Source: Bacteroidetes bacterium 2013_40CM_41_45 (GTDB lineage: Bacteria; Bacteroidota; Bacteroidia; AKYH767-A; 2013-40CM-41-45). Taken from it: a stretch of 64,000 nucleotides of DNA. Position numbers and translations under genes: made by a program. This document shows positions 42,182-50,383 of this stretch, piece by piece. A model generated the notes under the pieces. It did not search any database and was not told where the DNA came from. It saw only the letters and a program-made list of their open reading frames with translations. The stretch spans positions 16,957 to 80,956 of the forward strand of contig NGFH01000003.1 of assembly GCA_002215675.1 (NCBI GenBank), given 5' to 3'. Position 1 is the stretch's first letter. Every line of letters begins with the position of its first letter.

Positions 42182-44311
42182 TTATTCCCATAATTTTTCT
42201 TGCTTTGGTTTTCTTTCAGAAAAAGGAAGTTGCATTCTTATAATGTCATCTTTTTCCTTATCTTTACTTCCAGCATAAACAAATGCCTTTGCTTTTACCA
42301 TATTTGTATAAGAATCCATATTTTCTAAACTAAATTCTAAAGACAAATTGCGGCATTTTTCAATTTCTGCATCTGGCATTCCAACTTCCATCGCTTCATT
42401 TAAAACTTTTTCTACTGCAAAACTAAATTTTTCCAATTCTGAATTTTTCTTGTATTGTTTTAATTCTACATTTTCTTTTGACATTTCATTGATTGTTGCA
42501 GAATCTTTTGCAATAGCCAAAGATGCTTCCTTAACAAAATTAATCATTGAATTAGTAATATTTTTTAATTTAGCATCAGAACCTTTTGCAATTTCAACAG
42601 CGCAAGATTCAAGTAAACTATAGAATACACTTTTATTCTTATCTTTTTCAGACATTTGACGATATGTTTTTGTTTCTGATTCTAAAAATGAAAGAATTGC
42701 TTTTACATCAAGATTTTCATTCAATGACATATTTACATCTTCTTTTTCTTCTGCGTCAGAACCAACTGTTGAATCAGCATAAGATTCTTTTACATCACCC
42801 TTATCTCCCTCTTTTTTATCTTCTTTTTTTTCTTTTTCAGGAGTTTCTTTTTTTTCTTCTTCAGGTGTTTCTTCTTTAGCAAAAGTTCCATCTTCTTTTG
42901 ACATAACTTCTGTGTCTGTCATTTCTTCTTTTGACATAACTTCTGTGTCTGTCATTTCTTCTTTTGCCATTTCTTCTGTCTTATTTTTATCGGCCATATT
43001 ATTTACCTCCATTCCCAAGTAATTATCTTCTTGAAATTCAGAAGACATTTTTTCTTCATTTGGCTTATCTAAGCCCATTTTCTCATAAATCTTTAGTATT
43101 TTTCCAACCACACCAGATTCATTTTGACCTCTTGCTCTTTGTAAAGCGGCAGAAAGACCATAATGATTATAAACAAGAGTATTATTTTTTAACTCCATAA
43201 CTGGATATTTCAAATGTTCACTTGGGGCATCTTCCCACCCATTTTCAACAAGCATATAAACATCATTAACTAATGATTTGTAATTGCTTGCATTTAAAAT
43301 CTTATTTCTAAGAGATGTTTTATCTACATTTCCCCATGCATCTTCACTCATTGATTCTTTTTTTTTGTCAATTTTTAAAACTTCACCAGAACCTAAATCT
43401 TCTGAAGAAAATTCAGACATTTTTTCTTTCTTTACCCAATGTCCATCTTTTACTTCATGTGTTTTTTTAAAACTACTAATTGCAATTGCCCATCCATTTT
43501 TATTTTTATCTGTTCCTATAGATTCGGCTTGTTTTGCAATAGCATTGGCTTGGCTTAAAGTAATTGGGGGATTGATTCCTTTTAATGCAGGATTTGCATC
43601 TTTTAAACTAGCGTAAGGCATAGTAATATCACCTTTCTTTTCATAACTTGAAATCTTATCATCAATATCAATTAATTTATTTATCACTTCTTTTACTTCA
43701 TTTTTCAAAATTGAGAAATCAGATTTATATTCAAATTCTTCTTTATAGATTTTTTCATATTCTTCATTCTCTTCTTTTGCAAATGAAATCATTTGTAAAT
43801 TTGCACCCGGAGATGCTGGAGTTGTAAAATCTCCCAAAACACAAATAGCAGTATATGTAAAATCTAATAAATTTAATAAACCATCTTCTGTTTCATTATA
43901 GTCATTGACTTCTAATTCAACTGAAACTGATTTATTTTTCTTTCCAGATTCTTGAAATACTTGCATAAATTTTGGAGCATATTTTTTCCATATTTTTCCA
44001 AATACATTTAAAGAAGTTCTACCGTCTGGTAAAATTTCAAATTCTGCACTATCTGGCATTACAAATCCAGAAATAATAGGAATATCAGAATGTCCTCCAA
44101 AATCTCTCAATCTATTATCATATTCAAAAATTATTGGTTTTTCATATAATGTTGGAGCAGTTCTTTTTAATGTCTCAACATCACAAACTGTATCATGAAG
44201 ACTTTTTCCTGTTGAAAATGCTTTAATTTTTGCTGTTGCAAATTGACTGTCTGGTGATTCATATATAATATCAACACTTTCAATTTCAAAATTTAATTTC
44301 TTATTTACCAA
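42182..44311 (-). CDS. Capsid maturation protease fused to scaffold
   Basis: 709 residues from the TTG at 44311, which has AGGAGG eight bases upstream; a GTG at 44320 would overlap that site. The first ~180 residues are a prohead protease: GGHSDIPIISGFV contains the likely catalytic His and SVSVELEV the likely Ser. Next comes the insert with NPPITLSQANAIAKQAESI and WAIAISSFKKTHEVKDGHWVKK, common in phage proteases, then a Glu/Lys repeat region, then a helical coiled-coil scaffold. The start of the scaffold part may also be made separately. Confidence 0.75.
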   Translation of the reverse strand: MVNKKLNFEIESVDIIYESPDSQFATAKIKAFSTGKSLHDTVCDVETLKRTAPTLYEKPIIFEYDNRLRDFGGHSDIPIISGFVMPDSAEFEILPDGRTSLNVFGKIWKKYAPKFMQVFQESGKKNKSVSVELEVNDYNETEDGLLNLLDFTYTAICVLGDFTTPASPGANLQMISFAKEENEEYEKIYKEEFEYKSDFSILKNEVKEVINKLIDIDDKISSYEKKGDITMPYASLKDANPALKGINPPITLSQANAIAKQAESIGTDKNKNGWAIAISSFKKTHEVKDGHWVKKEKMSEFSSEDLGSGEVLKIDKKKESMSEDAWGNVDKTSLRNKILNASNYKSLVNDVYMLVENGWEDAPSEHLKYPVMELKNNTLVYNHYGLSAALQRARGQNESGVVGKILKIYEKMGLDKPNEEKMSSEFQEDNYLGMEVNNMADKNKTEEMAKEEMTDTEVMSKEEMTDTEVMSKEDGTFAKEETPEEEKKETPEKEKKEDKKEGDKGDVKESYADSTVGSDAEEKEDVNMSLNENLDVKAILSFLESETKTYRQMSEKDKNKSVFYSLLESCAVEIAKGSDAKLKNITNSMINFVKEASLAIAKDSATINEMSKENVELKQYKKNSELEKFSFAVEKVLNEAMEVGMPDAEIEKCRNLSLEFSLENMDSYTNMVKAKAFVYAGSKDKEKDDIIRMQLPFSERKPKQEKLWE
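42892..42957 (-). repeat. Two 33-bp repeats in the protease/scaffold gene
   Basis: GACATAACTTCTGTGTCTGT occurs at 42900 and 42933. The units encode EEMTDTEVMSK twice, in the acidic linker between protease and scaffold. Confidence 0.75.
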
Positions 44312-44328
44312 GTAAATCACCTCCTATA

Positions 44329-44535
44329 TTAAAAAAGATTTTTTGTTATTTTGTAATAAAATGGAATATTTTCTAAAACTTCCTTTAATAAATCAGTATT
44401 AGCAAAATACCATTCCCCATTTTTACCTCTACCAAAAAGAGGAATATTTTTTGAATTTATAAGCCAATTGGCAATAATACCATTTGTTTTATATAATTTA
44501 TTCTCTTTTATAATGTCAGGGTTAACTACATACAT
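44329..44535 (-). CDS. Small hypothetical protein
   Basis: 68 residues with AAAGGAAG upstream. It has NGIIANWLINSKNIPLFGRGKNGEWYF, similar to short helix-turn-helix substrate-recognition modules, but no firm family. It lies just after a terminator and before the protease. Confidence 0.5.
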   Translation of the reverse strand: MYVVNPDIIKENKLYKTNGIIANWLINSKNIPLFGRGKNGEWYFANTDLLKEVLENIPFYYKITKNLF

Positions 44536-44550
44536 GATAATCTTCCTTTA

Positions 44551-44580
44551 AACAAAAACTCTCTTTATTACAAGAGAGTT
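44551..44580 (-). terminator. Terminator overlapping the endonuclease stop
   Basis: A 9-bp stem (AACTCTCTT with AAGAGAGTT) followed on the - strand by TTTTTGTTT. The stop codon of the endonuclease gene (44568-44570) is in the loop. It isolates that gene from the head operon. Confidence 0.7.
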
Positions 44581-45488
44581 GTTTTTAATATATTTTCTAT
44601 ATTATCAAAATTCCAATACGGAATCCTAATAAGTTTTATATCATTATCTTTACAATATTTTGTTTTTATTTTATCATTTTTCTTTGTTTTTTTAAATTCT
44701 ATTGGTTTATTGAATTTATCTTTATAATGAAGAATTCCATCATATTCTATTAAAATATTTAATTTTGAAATATAAAAATCAAATGAAAGAATGCGAATAT
44801 TTTTGCAATTTTTAAAACCTTTATATTGTGTTTCAAATTTTATGTTATTATTTAATAAATATTCTGATATTCTTTTTTCACCTTTTGATGAAGCACAATT
44901 TGGACAATTTTTTCCAGAAGTTCTATTGGAAATTTTACATATCCATTTATATCCACAATCTTTGCAAATCCAATTTTTATATTTATGTGAACCTATTGTA
45001 AAATCCTTTGGAATTCCAGTATTTTTATCATAATTCCATTCAGAAGAAATTTCTGGAAATTTTATTTCCAAATTATTATGATTTCCATTTATTCTCCATA
45101 AAGTTTTACATTTACATAAACCTCTTCCTGAACGAATATAATCAAAACATATGTAAAATTCTTTTTTACAATTATTGCATAAAAATTTTAAATTCTTTTT
45201 TTCTGTAGAAATATATTCTCCAGAAATATATGTTATAAGAATATTATTATTTTTTATATATAGTAAAACATTATATAAAGAATAAGGATTATATTTTGCA
45301 AACTCATATAATTTACAATTTCTTTTTATTTGAGTTTTAAAATTGGTAAATGTTGTACTATATTTATATCCATATTTATCTATAATATTTAAATAATCTT
45401 TTGTTGTATTATATTTTTTATCAATCAAAAAATAATATTTATTTTTTTCTATGATTGATTTTACTTCTTGATATGAAAATTTTCCCAT
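44568..45488 (-). CDS. Free-standing homing endonuclease (zinc ribbon plus Vsr/EDxHD-like)
   Basis: 306 residues. Two zinc-ribbon units (CNNC ... CKC and CKDCGYKWICK ... CPNCASS), the second being the 'W-C-x-x-C-G-H-x-W' type repeat of phage endonucleases, precede a C-terminal nuclease core: LSFDFYISKLNILIEYDGILHY with Asp and Glu, and the helical tail KTKYCKDNDIKLIRIPYW, typical of Vsr-like homing nucleases. It has its own promoter (45581) and terminator (44551). It lies beyond the 3' exon of the intron-split gene. Confidence 0.75.
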   Translation of the reverse strand: MGKFSYQEVKSIIEKNKYYFLIDKKYNTTKDYLNIIDKYGYKYSTTFTNFKTQIKRNCKLYEFAKYNPYSLYNVLLYIKNNNILITYISGEYISTEKKNLKFLCNNCKKEFYICFDYIRSGRGLCKCKTLWRINGNHNNLEIKFPEISSEWNYDKNTGIPKDFTIGSHKYKNWICKDCGYKWICKISNRTSGKNCPNCASSKGEKRISEYLLNNNIKFETQYKGFKNCKNIRILSFDFYISKLNILIEYDGILHYKDKFNKPIEFKKTKKNDKIKTKYCKDNDIKLIRIPYWNFDNIENILKTTLL

Positions 45489-45523
45489 ATATCATCTCCT
45501 ATAATGATTCCTAAAAATAAATT

Positions 45524-45576
45524 GACGGCAGGACATTTAGGAAATGTCTTTTCAGTTCTAGTTACCTAGCCGTCAA
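45524..45576 (-). ncRNA. Structured 5' leader or small RNA
   Basis: Read on the - strand, an 8-bp outer stem (TTGACGGC with GCCGTCAA) encloses a CTAG/CTAG hairpin (45552-45563 region) and a GACATTT/AAATGTC hairpin, a three-way junction. It starts at the predicted start site of the 45581 promoter and is followed by ATTTATTTTT. It may be a regulatory leader of the endonuclease gene or a small RNA. No known riboswitch or ribozyme core was recognised. Confidence 0.5.
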
Positions 45577-45580
45577 AAAT

Positions 45581-45609
45581 ATTATACCACAAAATCTTTA
45601 TTTTGTCAA
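45581..45609 (-). promoter_or_regulatory. Consensus promoter TTGACA-N17-TATAAT
   Basis: On the - strand, TTGACA (45609-45604), a 17-base spacer ending TGTGG, and TATAAT (45586-45581). It is the best promoter in the window and starts a transcript through the structured leader into the homing endonuclease gene. Confidence 0.85.
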
Positions 45610-45615
45610 TATAAA

Positions 45616-45825
45616 TTATCCAATAGTTAAGAATGTTAATTCAAGAATTTTAGTAGCATCGAATGTTCCTGCAACTGCATAAATTGAACCTTCTAGGGTT
45701 GTTGCCGCTGTCACTGTGCCAGCATCTACAGAACCATTAAAATCTTTTGATAAAACATTATTTGTGTTATCAATAATAGAAGGAAATCCAACTTTATTAC
45801 CAACACCAATCGAAACTGTATCTGT
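45616..45825 (-). CDS. Virion structural protein, exon 2
   Basis: Second exon, 69 codons plus stop, starting ACA GAT ACA GTT. Joined to the exon at 46110-46547 it continues the sequence ETHAG|TDTVSIGVGNKVGFP in frame, giving a 215-residue beta-rich protein whose ATG starts at 46547. The part reads TDTVSIGVGNKVGFPSIIDN through GSVDAGTVTAATTLEG, typical of phage virion proteins. Confidence 0.85.
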   Translation of the reverse strand, partial: TDTVSIGVGNKVGFPSIIDNTNNVLSKDFNGSVDAGTVTAATTLEGSIYAVAGTFDATKILELTFLTIG

Positions 45826-46109
45826 CAATCTGTTACTTAATGACCTTATTACAAGGCGGATAGTATTTTCATGCTATCTCTGCAATTTTATATATTGTTG
45901 CAGTTCAGACTATATATTCACGCTTAAAATAAGCGGGATGAGTTCAGCATTTATATTACTATAAATGCCCCGTAGTCGTTAGAGGTTCTTTTGTTTTTTA
46001 TATAAAAGTCTTCCTACGGTCTTGTCCATTTTTGGATTTTAACCGTTATACTCATCTTCTAATTAATTTTTATTTAATCCATATATTACTATATGTTCAG
46101 GCAAAATTT
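45826..46109 (-). ncRNA. Group I intron (IA-like, ORF-less)
   Basis: 284 bases on the - strand. P1 pairs exon CAGGT with intron GCCTG with a U-G at the 5' splice site; P3 is GATGAGT/ACTCATC; P4 includes ACGGT/ACCGT; P7 is GACTA/TAGTC; a P7.1-like hairpin (GCATTTAT/ATAAATGC) lies between P7 and P3, as in subgroup IA; P8 is CGCTT/AAGCG; P9 is CTGCAA/TTGCAG; and a further hairpin GATAG/CTATC follows. The intron ends in G (45826). Splicing restores the frame exactly. Confidence 0.92.
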
Positions 46110-46547
46110 ACCTGCATGTGTTTCGGCGGGAAGGTCTACCGATGTAATTGTTGCGAAAGCTTTTACGCCCAAAACTTCAGTTGCTCCATTCAAAGCAATT
46201 GTGTCAGTAATTGCTGTGCCAGCCATATTTGTTCCATTAACTGTGACGTTTCCAACATTACCAGACGCATTTCCCTTTATTGTTGCAATTCTTGGAAAGT
46301 CTGGATTTGTAAATGTTCCAGTAGCATATCCAACTTGCGCTCCCGATGTCAACGCAATTGCCGCATGAACATAAGTTGCAGTTCCAAGTGCTGGAGTTGT
46401 TGAATATTTAAGTGTATTTACTGGTGAAAGAGTTCCAGCACCAGAAAGGGATGCTCCACCCATTATCAAAGTTCCCAACTGTGCCCTTTGAGATGCCGCA
46501 TTCATATTATTTAAATCAGAAATTCTTTTAGCTGTAACAGTAGTCAT
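46110..46547 (-). CDS. Virion structural protein, exon 1
   Basis: First exon, 146 codons from the ATG at 46547 (AGGAGG upstream) to GCA GGT at 46110. The protein is Ala/Gly/Thr-rich and beta-like (GYATGTFTNPDFPRIATIKGNASGNVGNVTVNGTNMAG, TITSVDLPAETHAG), a pattern known from phage head-fibre or structural proteins. Without splicing translation runs six codons into the intron and stops. Confidence 0.85.
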
Positions 46548-46579
46548 ATTTTAAAACCTCCTAATTAAGTCATTATTTT

Positions 46580-46633
46580 GTCTAAATATTTTTAGACGGT
46601 AAAGAAATAATATTATTTGACAAAAATAATATT
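46580..46633 (-). other. Two hairpins before the intron-split gene
   Basis: AATATTATTT/AAATAATATT (46609-46633, 10 bp) and GTCTAAA/TTTAGAC (46580-46597, 7 bp). On the - strand the first is followed by ATTTCTTT, so it may end the upstream transcript; the second sits just before the AGGAGG of the next gene. Confidence 0.5.
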
Positions 46634-46642
46634 CAAACCATT

Positions 46643-47152
46643 TTATTTCCAATAGCTATCTGCATTCAATTCATAAAATTTTTGAAATGAATAAGATTTT
46701 TCATCTTTTATTTCTTCACCAAACCAATAAGGAATCATAAATTCATTCATTTCTTTTTCAGAATAAAATTCAACTTCTACAATTATATCTCCATCTTCAA
46801 AATAGTCAATTGTAGCAGTTTGATAAATTCCTCCAGAACCAGTATTAACCGTTGGTAAAGTAATAAAAACTCTCTTTTTTTTAATTGGTATTTTTCCAAT
46901 AAAATCAAATATTCTTATATATTGATTTTCTGTAATTTCAGGTTCAATTTCTTCTCTCACTCCATCATTTAAATTGTACTTTGTACAATGAGTATAAACA
47001 GTATATTCTTCTCCAATCATTTTTCTTATTCTGTTAGAAGGATAAGATTCATCATTAGAGTTTGTATAAACATCTTCAATATCCACATTTCCTGAAATAC
47101 ATTCAGCAGGAGGTAATTCTTTTAGCTTCCATCTTCTTTCTTTTTCTAACAT
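46643..47152 (-). CDS. CYTH-like triphosphate tunnel enzyme (predicted)
   Basis: 169 residues with AAGGAGGATTT upstream. The N-terminal KERRWKLKELP matches the ExExK-type strand of the CYTH superfamily (here EKERRWK). Later come RIRKMIGEEYTVYTHCTKY, GVREEIEPEIT, KKKRVFITL, TIDYFEDGDIIVEVEFYSEKEM and IPYWFGEEI, in CYTH order, giving the eight-strand tunnel that binds triphosphates with acidic and basic residues pointing inward. Possible substrates are inorganic triphosphate, thiamine triphosphate, or nucleotide/RNA triphosphates. It lies among virion genes. Family call is from pattern only. Confidence 0.68.
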   Translation of the reverse strand: MLEKERRWKLKELPPAECISGNVDIEDVYTNSNDESYPSNRIRKMIGEEYTVYTHCTKYNLNDGVREEIEPEITENQYIRIFDFIGKIPIKKKRVFITLPTVNTGSGGIYQTATIDYFEDGDIIVEVEFYSEKEMNEFMIPYWFGEEIKDEKSYSFQKFYELNADSYWK

Positions 47153-47163
47153 AAATCCTCCTT

Positions 47164-47985
47164 TTATAAAACAAATGGGTTTGGATGTTCATTTGGTTGT
47201 AAAATTCTAATTCTCCATTTAGGAAGATAATTTTTATTATTTCCCACAGCAAAAATTGGAATTATTGAATTATTAATATATTGTGGAAATGGGTCTGATT
47301 TATTTTCCCTATATTTACCAGTCCATTGACTTCCAGTTGGATTGCTAGAAGTTGATTCAAATAGATTTCCATTTTTATCAATCCATATTTCAATTCTTAC
47401 TGAATTTGATGGTCTATAAAACATATACCAATTATCTATTAAATTATATTGTTTATAATTTCCCAAACAATCAATAGCATCAAATTCCCAACAATCTTCT
47501 CCAGAAATTCTTTTTTCTCCAGTTATCTTTAATATAGTTCCACCACAAGCAGACGGTTGTAATCTCATATTTTCATTATCTAAATTTTTTTCATTCACAT
47601 AATCAGCATTAGTATCACTACCATATCTATTTGTTATAAACCTATCCCCCTTCATTAATGAACTCCAAGAATATTTTGCTTGTTGTTCTGTAATGCTTGG
47701 AGATAATGACCAACATAAATTATGCATCCATAATTGAATATCTTCTGTCATGTCAACATAATCATCAATAATAAATCTGGCAACAGCAGGAAGACCCTTA
47801 ATTCCTCTAGGTGCTTCATTTCTTGTTGGACGACTCACATGAAATCTGAGTTTTGAATTTGTAACAATATAATCAGGCCATTGTTGGTCATAGTCAAGAT
47901 TTACAACTCCAAAAATATTATTGTTTTGATTATTTTCTATAATAGAATAATAACTTTCATTTTCATATTCAACTGTTATTTTCAT
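47164..47985 (-). CDS. Hypothetical virion protein
   Basis: 273 residues, rich in Trp, Asn and Tyr, beta-like (IVTNSKLRFHVSRPTRNEAPRGIKGLPAV). No family recognised. It lies in the run between the muramidase and the CYTH gene; the start has a weak ribosome binding site. Confidence 0.55.
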   Translation of the reverse strand: MKITVEYENESYYSIIENNQNNNIFGVVNLDYDQQWPDYIVTNSKLRFHVSRPTRNEAPRGIKGLPAVARFIIDDYVDMTEDIQLWMHNLCWSLSPSITEQQAKYSWSSLMKGDRFITNRYGSDTNADYVNEKNLDNENMRLQPSACGGTILKITGEKRISGEDCWEFDAIDCLGNYKQYNLIDNWYMFYRPSNSVRIEIWIDKNGNLFESTSSNPTGSQWTGKYRENKSDPFPQYINNSIIPIFAVGNNKNYLPKWRIRILQPNEHPNPFVL

Positions 47986-47987
47986 GA

Positions 47988-48311
47988 CTATATCTTTGTA
48001 AAATCAGTTCCAACATATATTCCCCCATCGTTTTCAACTGTAACTTTTTTTGGTTTATAAGGGTCACTTGTTGAAACAACAACTTCTTGAACATAGATAA
48101 TATTTGTATATCCAAGAAATCTTGGAACATAATAATTATTTGGTAATTTAATAAAATCTATTGTATAATTTATATTATTAATTTTTTCTATATTTGTAGT
48201 TACAACGTCAGAACTAAAAGTATAACCAATTGGCAATTCTGTTTGAGTATTTGTTTCAAACATACTTGCTGTCAATCTTGGTTTTACGGGATTTATAATT
48301 TTATAATTCAT
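47988..48311 (-). CDS. Hypothetical virion protein
   Basis: 107 residues with AAAGGAACTATATG at the start. Beta-rich, Thr/Val/Ile-rich (NYTIDFIKLPNNYYVPRFLGYTNIIYVQEVVV). No family recognised. Confidence 0.55.
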   Translation of the reverse strand: MNYKIINPVKPRLTASMFETNTQTELPIGYTFSSDVVTTNIEKINNINYTIDFIKLPNNYYVPRFLGYTNIIYVQEVVVSTSDPYKPKKVTVENDGGIYVGTDFTKI

Positions 48312-48322
48312 ATAGTTCCTTT

Positions 48323-49810
48323 CTATCTTTTAGATATGTTAGTTGTTATATATTTATTATCACTATATTCAACTGTTATTTTTTTTATATTATTATTTGG
48401 AATTGTTCCAGGAGGAATTGTTGTTTTATTTTTTATTCTAAATCCTAAAATATTTGCAACTCTTCTTAATTTATATCCGGGATAACGAATAACATCATCT
48501 TCACCAGATGGTTTTCCTATTATTTTCACAATACCATTATCTCGAATTGCCATAGTGGTACTACCACCACCATCATTCATATACGCCATATAACAACCTA
48601 ATTTTAACATTATTTTTGCAACATCTTGAAAATTTAAACCTTCTTTACTATAATAATCTCCACCATCCACAACAAAGAAAAATATTGTTTTTCCATCTTC
48701 TGAATATCCCCATGCTGTTCTTGCTCTAATATCATCTATTGCTTTATTAATTGGAACAATTATTCCATTAATAACCAACCTGTTAGGATGAGAAATTGCA
48801 TTCCATATTGACGATGGACGAACAAGAGATAATTCATTATTTTTACCTATGTAAACAGGTTCTTCTATTCCAAATTTTCCATATACATTTCCTTCACTTG
48901 AAGCATATCCTGCAATCGTAGTTGAAATAAATCCATCTCCATTGATTGCAAAATCTATATTAAATGCATCTAAATAATCAGGAACATATTTTCTTGCTTG
49001 AAGTTGAGGACTCACATATAGTTCAATTTTATCAGAATCAACTTTCATAAGATGATATGTTGCTTTTCCATAGGAAGTATAAGTTTCATATTTCTTATAA
49101 TTAATTCCATCATAATATTGTTTTTCTTCCAATAATAAATCTTCTGTTGGAATTGGATTTATGTTTATTTGAATATTAAATCTTTTTATCAAAGATATTT
49201 CATCTCCATTATAATAATTCAAATCAACAGATGAACTTTCAACTCCATATAAACTTCCAATTCCTTTATCTGTATATTGCCAAAATAACCAACCCTTATC
49301 TTTCCAAGTATCGGGAATTGCAGGTTGTGGATTATAAGACGCTATCCATAAAGGATATTGATTAAAATATATATTTTCGCTTGATGGAACATTATCTTTC
49401 CAATAGTAGAAGTTCGTATAAATTCCAATTTCTTTATTTCCTACTAAAATTTTTAAATGTTCAAGAAAAATTTTCCAATTTTCCCATCCTTTGAATTGAC
49501 CACCATAATCTTTTTCAACATCTATAAACATTGGTAGTTCACCAAAATCACCGTCAAAAACACTCATATATAATTCAGCTTGTGTTTTTGGGTCAATTCT
49601 ATCATCATAAAACCAATAACTTCCACGAGGAAGATTTGCTCTTTTAGACATTGACCAGTTATATAGAAAATCAGGGTCTTTCCATATATTTTGTCCAGCC
49701 CTTACAATTGTAAATTTAGCATTTTGTGACATTATTGAAAAATCTATTTGTCTTACTGTTTCATCATTATCATTATATAAATCAACATCAGTCCCTATAA
49801 GATAAGTCAT
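48323..49810 (-). CDS. GH25 muramidase fused to phosphodiester glycosidase (NAGPA-like)
   Basis: 495 residues with ATAGGAGAATT upstream. Residues 1-~205 are a GH25 lysozyme: DVDLYN at the start, MFIDVEKDYG with the catalytic D97/E99, PLWIASYNPQP and WLFWQYTDKG. Residues ~225-490 are a NAGPA/phosphodiester glycosidase domain: FAINGDGFIS, ARTAWGYSEDGKTIFFFVVDGGDYYSKEG and YMNDGGGSTTMAIRDNG. The first cuts peptidoglycan and the second could remove sugar-1-phosphodiester decorations such as wall teichoic acid or capsule. It could act at entry or in lysis. Confidence 0.85.
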   Translation of the reverse strand: MTYLIGTDVDLYNDNDETVRQIDFSIMSQNAKFTIVRAGQNIWKDPDFLYNWSMSKRANLPRGSYWFYDDRIDPKTQAELYMSVFDGDFGELPMFIDVEKDYGGQFKGWENWKIFLEHLKILVGNKEIGIYTNFYYWKDNVPSSENIYFNQYPLWIASYNPQPAIPDTWKDKGWLFWQYTDKGIGSLYGVESSSVDLNYYNGDEISLIKRFNIQININPIPTEDLLLEEKQYYDGINYKKYETYTSYGKATYHLMKVDSDKIELYVSPQLQARKYVPDYLDAFNIDFAINGDGFISTTIAGYASSEGNVYGKFGIEEPVYIGKNNELSLVRPSSIWNAISHPNRLVINGIIVPINKAIDDIRARTAWGYSEDGKTIFFFVVDGGDYYSKEGLNFQDVAKIMLKLGCYMAYMNDGGGSTTMAIRDNGIVKIIGKPSGEDDVIRYPGYKLRRVANILGFRIKNKTTIPPGTIPNNNIKKITVEYSDNKYITTNISKR

Positions 49811-49823
49811 AATTCTCCTATCT

Positions 49824-50186
49824 TTATATCAAATATCCAAATACATCAATATCAACTGTACAATCAGATGTTGTTCCAGTAGCTATTGATATTTCAAAAC
49901 TATCATTTGAAATTAAATTTTGAAATTTTGTATTATTTGTATCTAATATAATAAAATCTGTTTCTGGAGTTGTCAAAGAAGATAAATCTACAGATTGTTT
50001 CCAATTTGTAAAATTATATTCAGTTCCACCAGCCATAGAAGCAGAAGGATTTCTAATAATAACATGTGTTATATATCCGGTTTTTCCAGAAGGAACAATA
50101 TATAAACTATTATTTCCGACTGTTTTCATATCAACACCTTCAGATGTTGATAATTTTGTCATTGCTATTGTATTTAAATTTGCCAT
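49824..50186 (-). CDS. Hypothetical virion protein
   Basis: 120 residues with AGGAGGATAAAT upstream. Beta-rich (YIVPSGKTGYITHVIIRNPSASM, IDVFGYLI), like small capsid or fibre-associated proteins. No family recognised. Confidence 0.55.
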   Translation of the reverse strand: MANLNTIAMTKLSTSEGVDMKTVGNNSLYIVPSGKTGYITHVIIRNPSASMAGGTEYNFTNWKQSVDLSSLTTPETDFIILDTNNTKFQNLISNDSFEISIATGTTSDCTVDIDVFGYLI

Positions 50187-50196
50187 ATTTATCCTC

Positions 50197-50382
50197 CTAA
50201 AAGTTAAAAACTATTTGTCCATCATAAGTTACGACATCTCCATCATAAATTACAGCGGAGGATAAATTAAAATTAAAATCAAATGGTTGTCCAGAACTAA
50301 TCAAAACATTATATTGATTTTCATTTAAAGTAATAATTACATCTAAATTATCAGTAGGAGTAATAATTGGATTTATTGTCAT
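50197..50382 (-). CDS. Small hypothetical protein
   Basis: 61 residues with CTAGGAGTTTAAT upstream. Beta-rich, ending in IYDGDVVTYDGQIVF. No family recognised. Confidence 0.5.
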   Translation of the reverse strand: MTINPIITPTDNLDVIITLNENQYNVLISSGQPFDFNFNLSSAVIYDGDVVTYDGQIVFNF

Positions 50383-50383
50383 A

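Noticed and set aside
45524..45576. Hammerhead, pistol or twister ribozyme in the structured leader
   Set aside because: The conserved cores (for example CUGAUGA and GAAA) are not present.
46089..46547. Complete 152-residue gene ending at 46089
   Set aside because: The last six codons lie in a group I intron; joining to 45825 gives a longer, uninterrupted protein with a better pattern.
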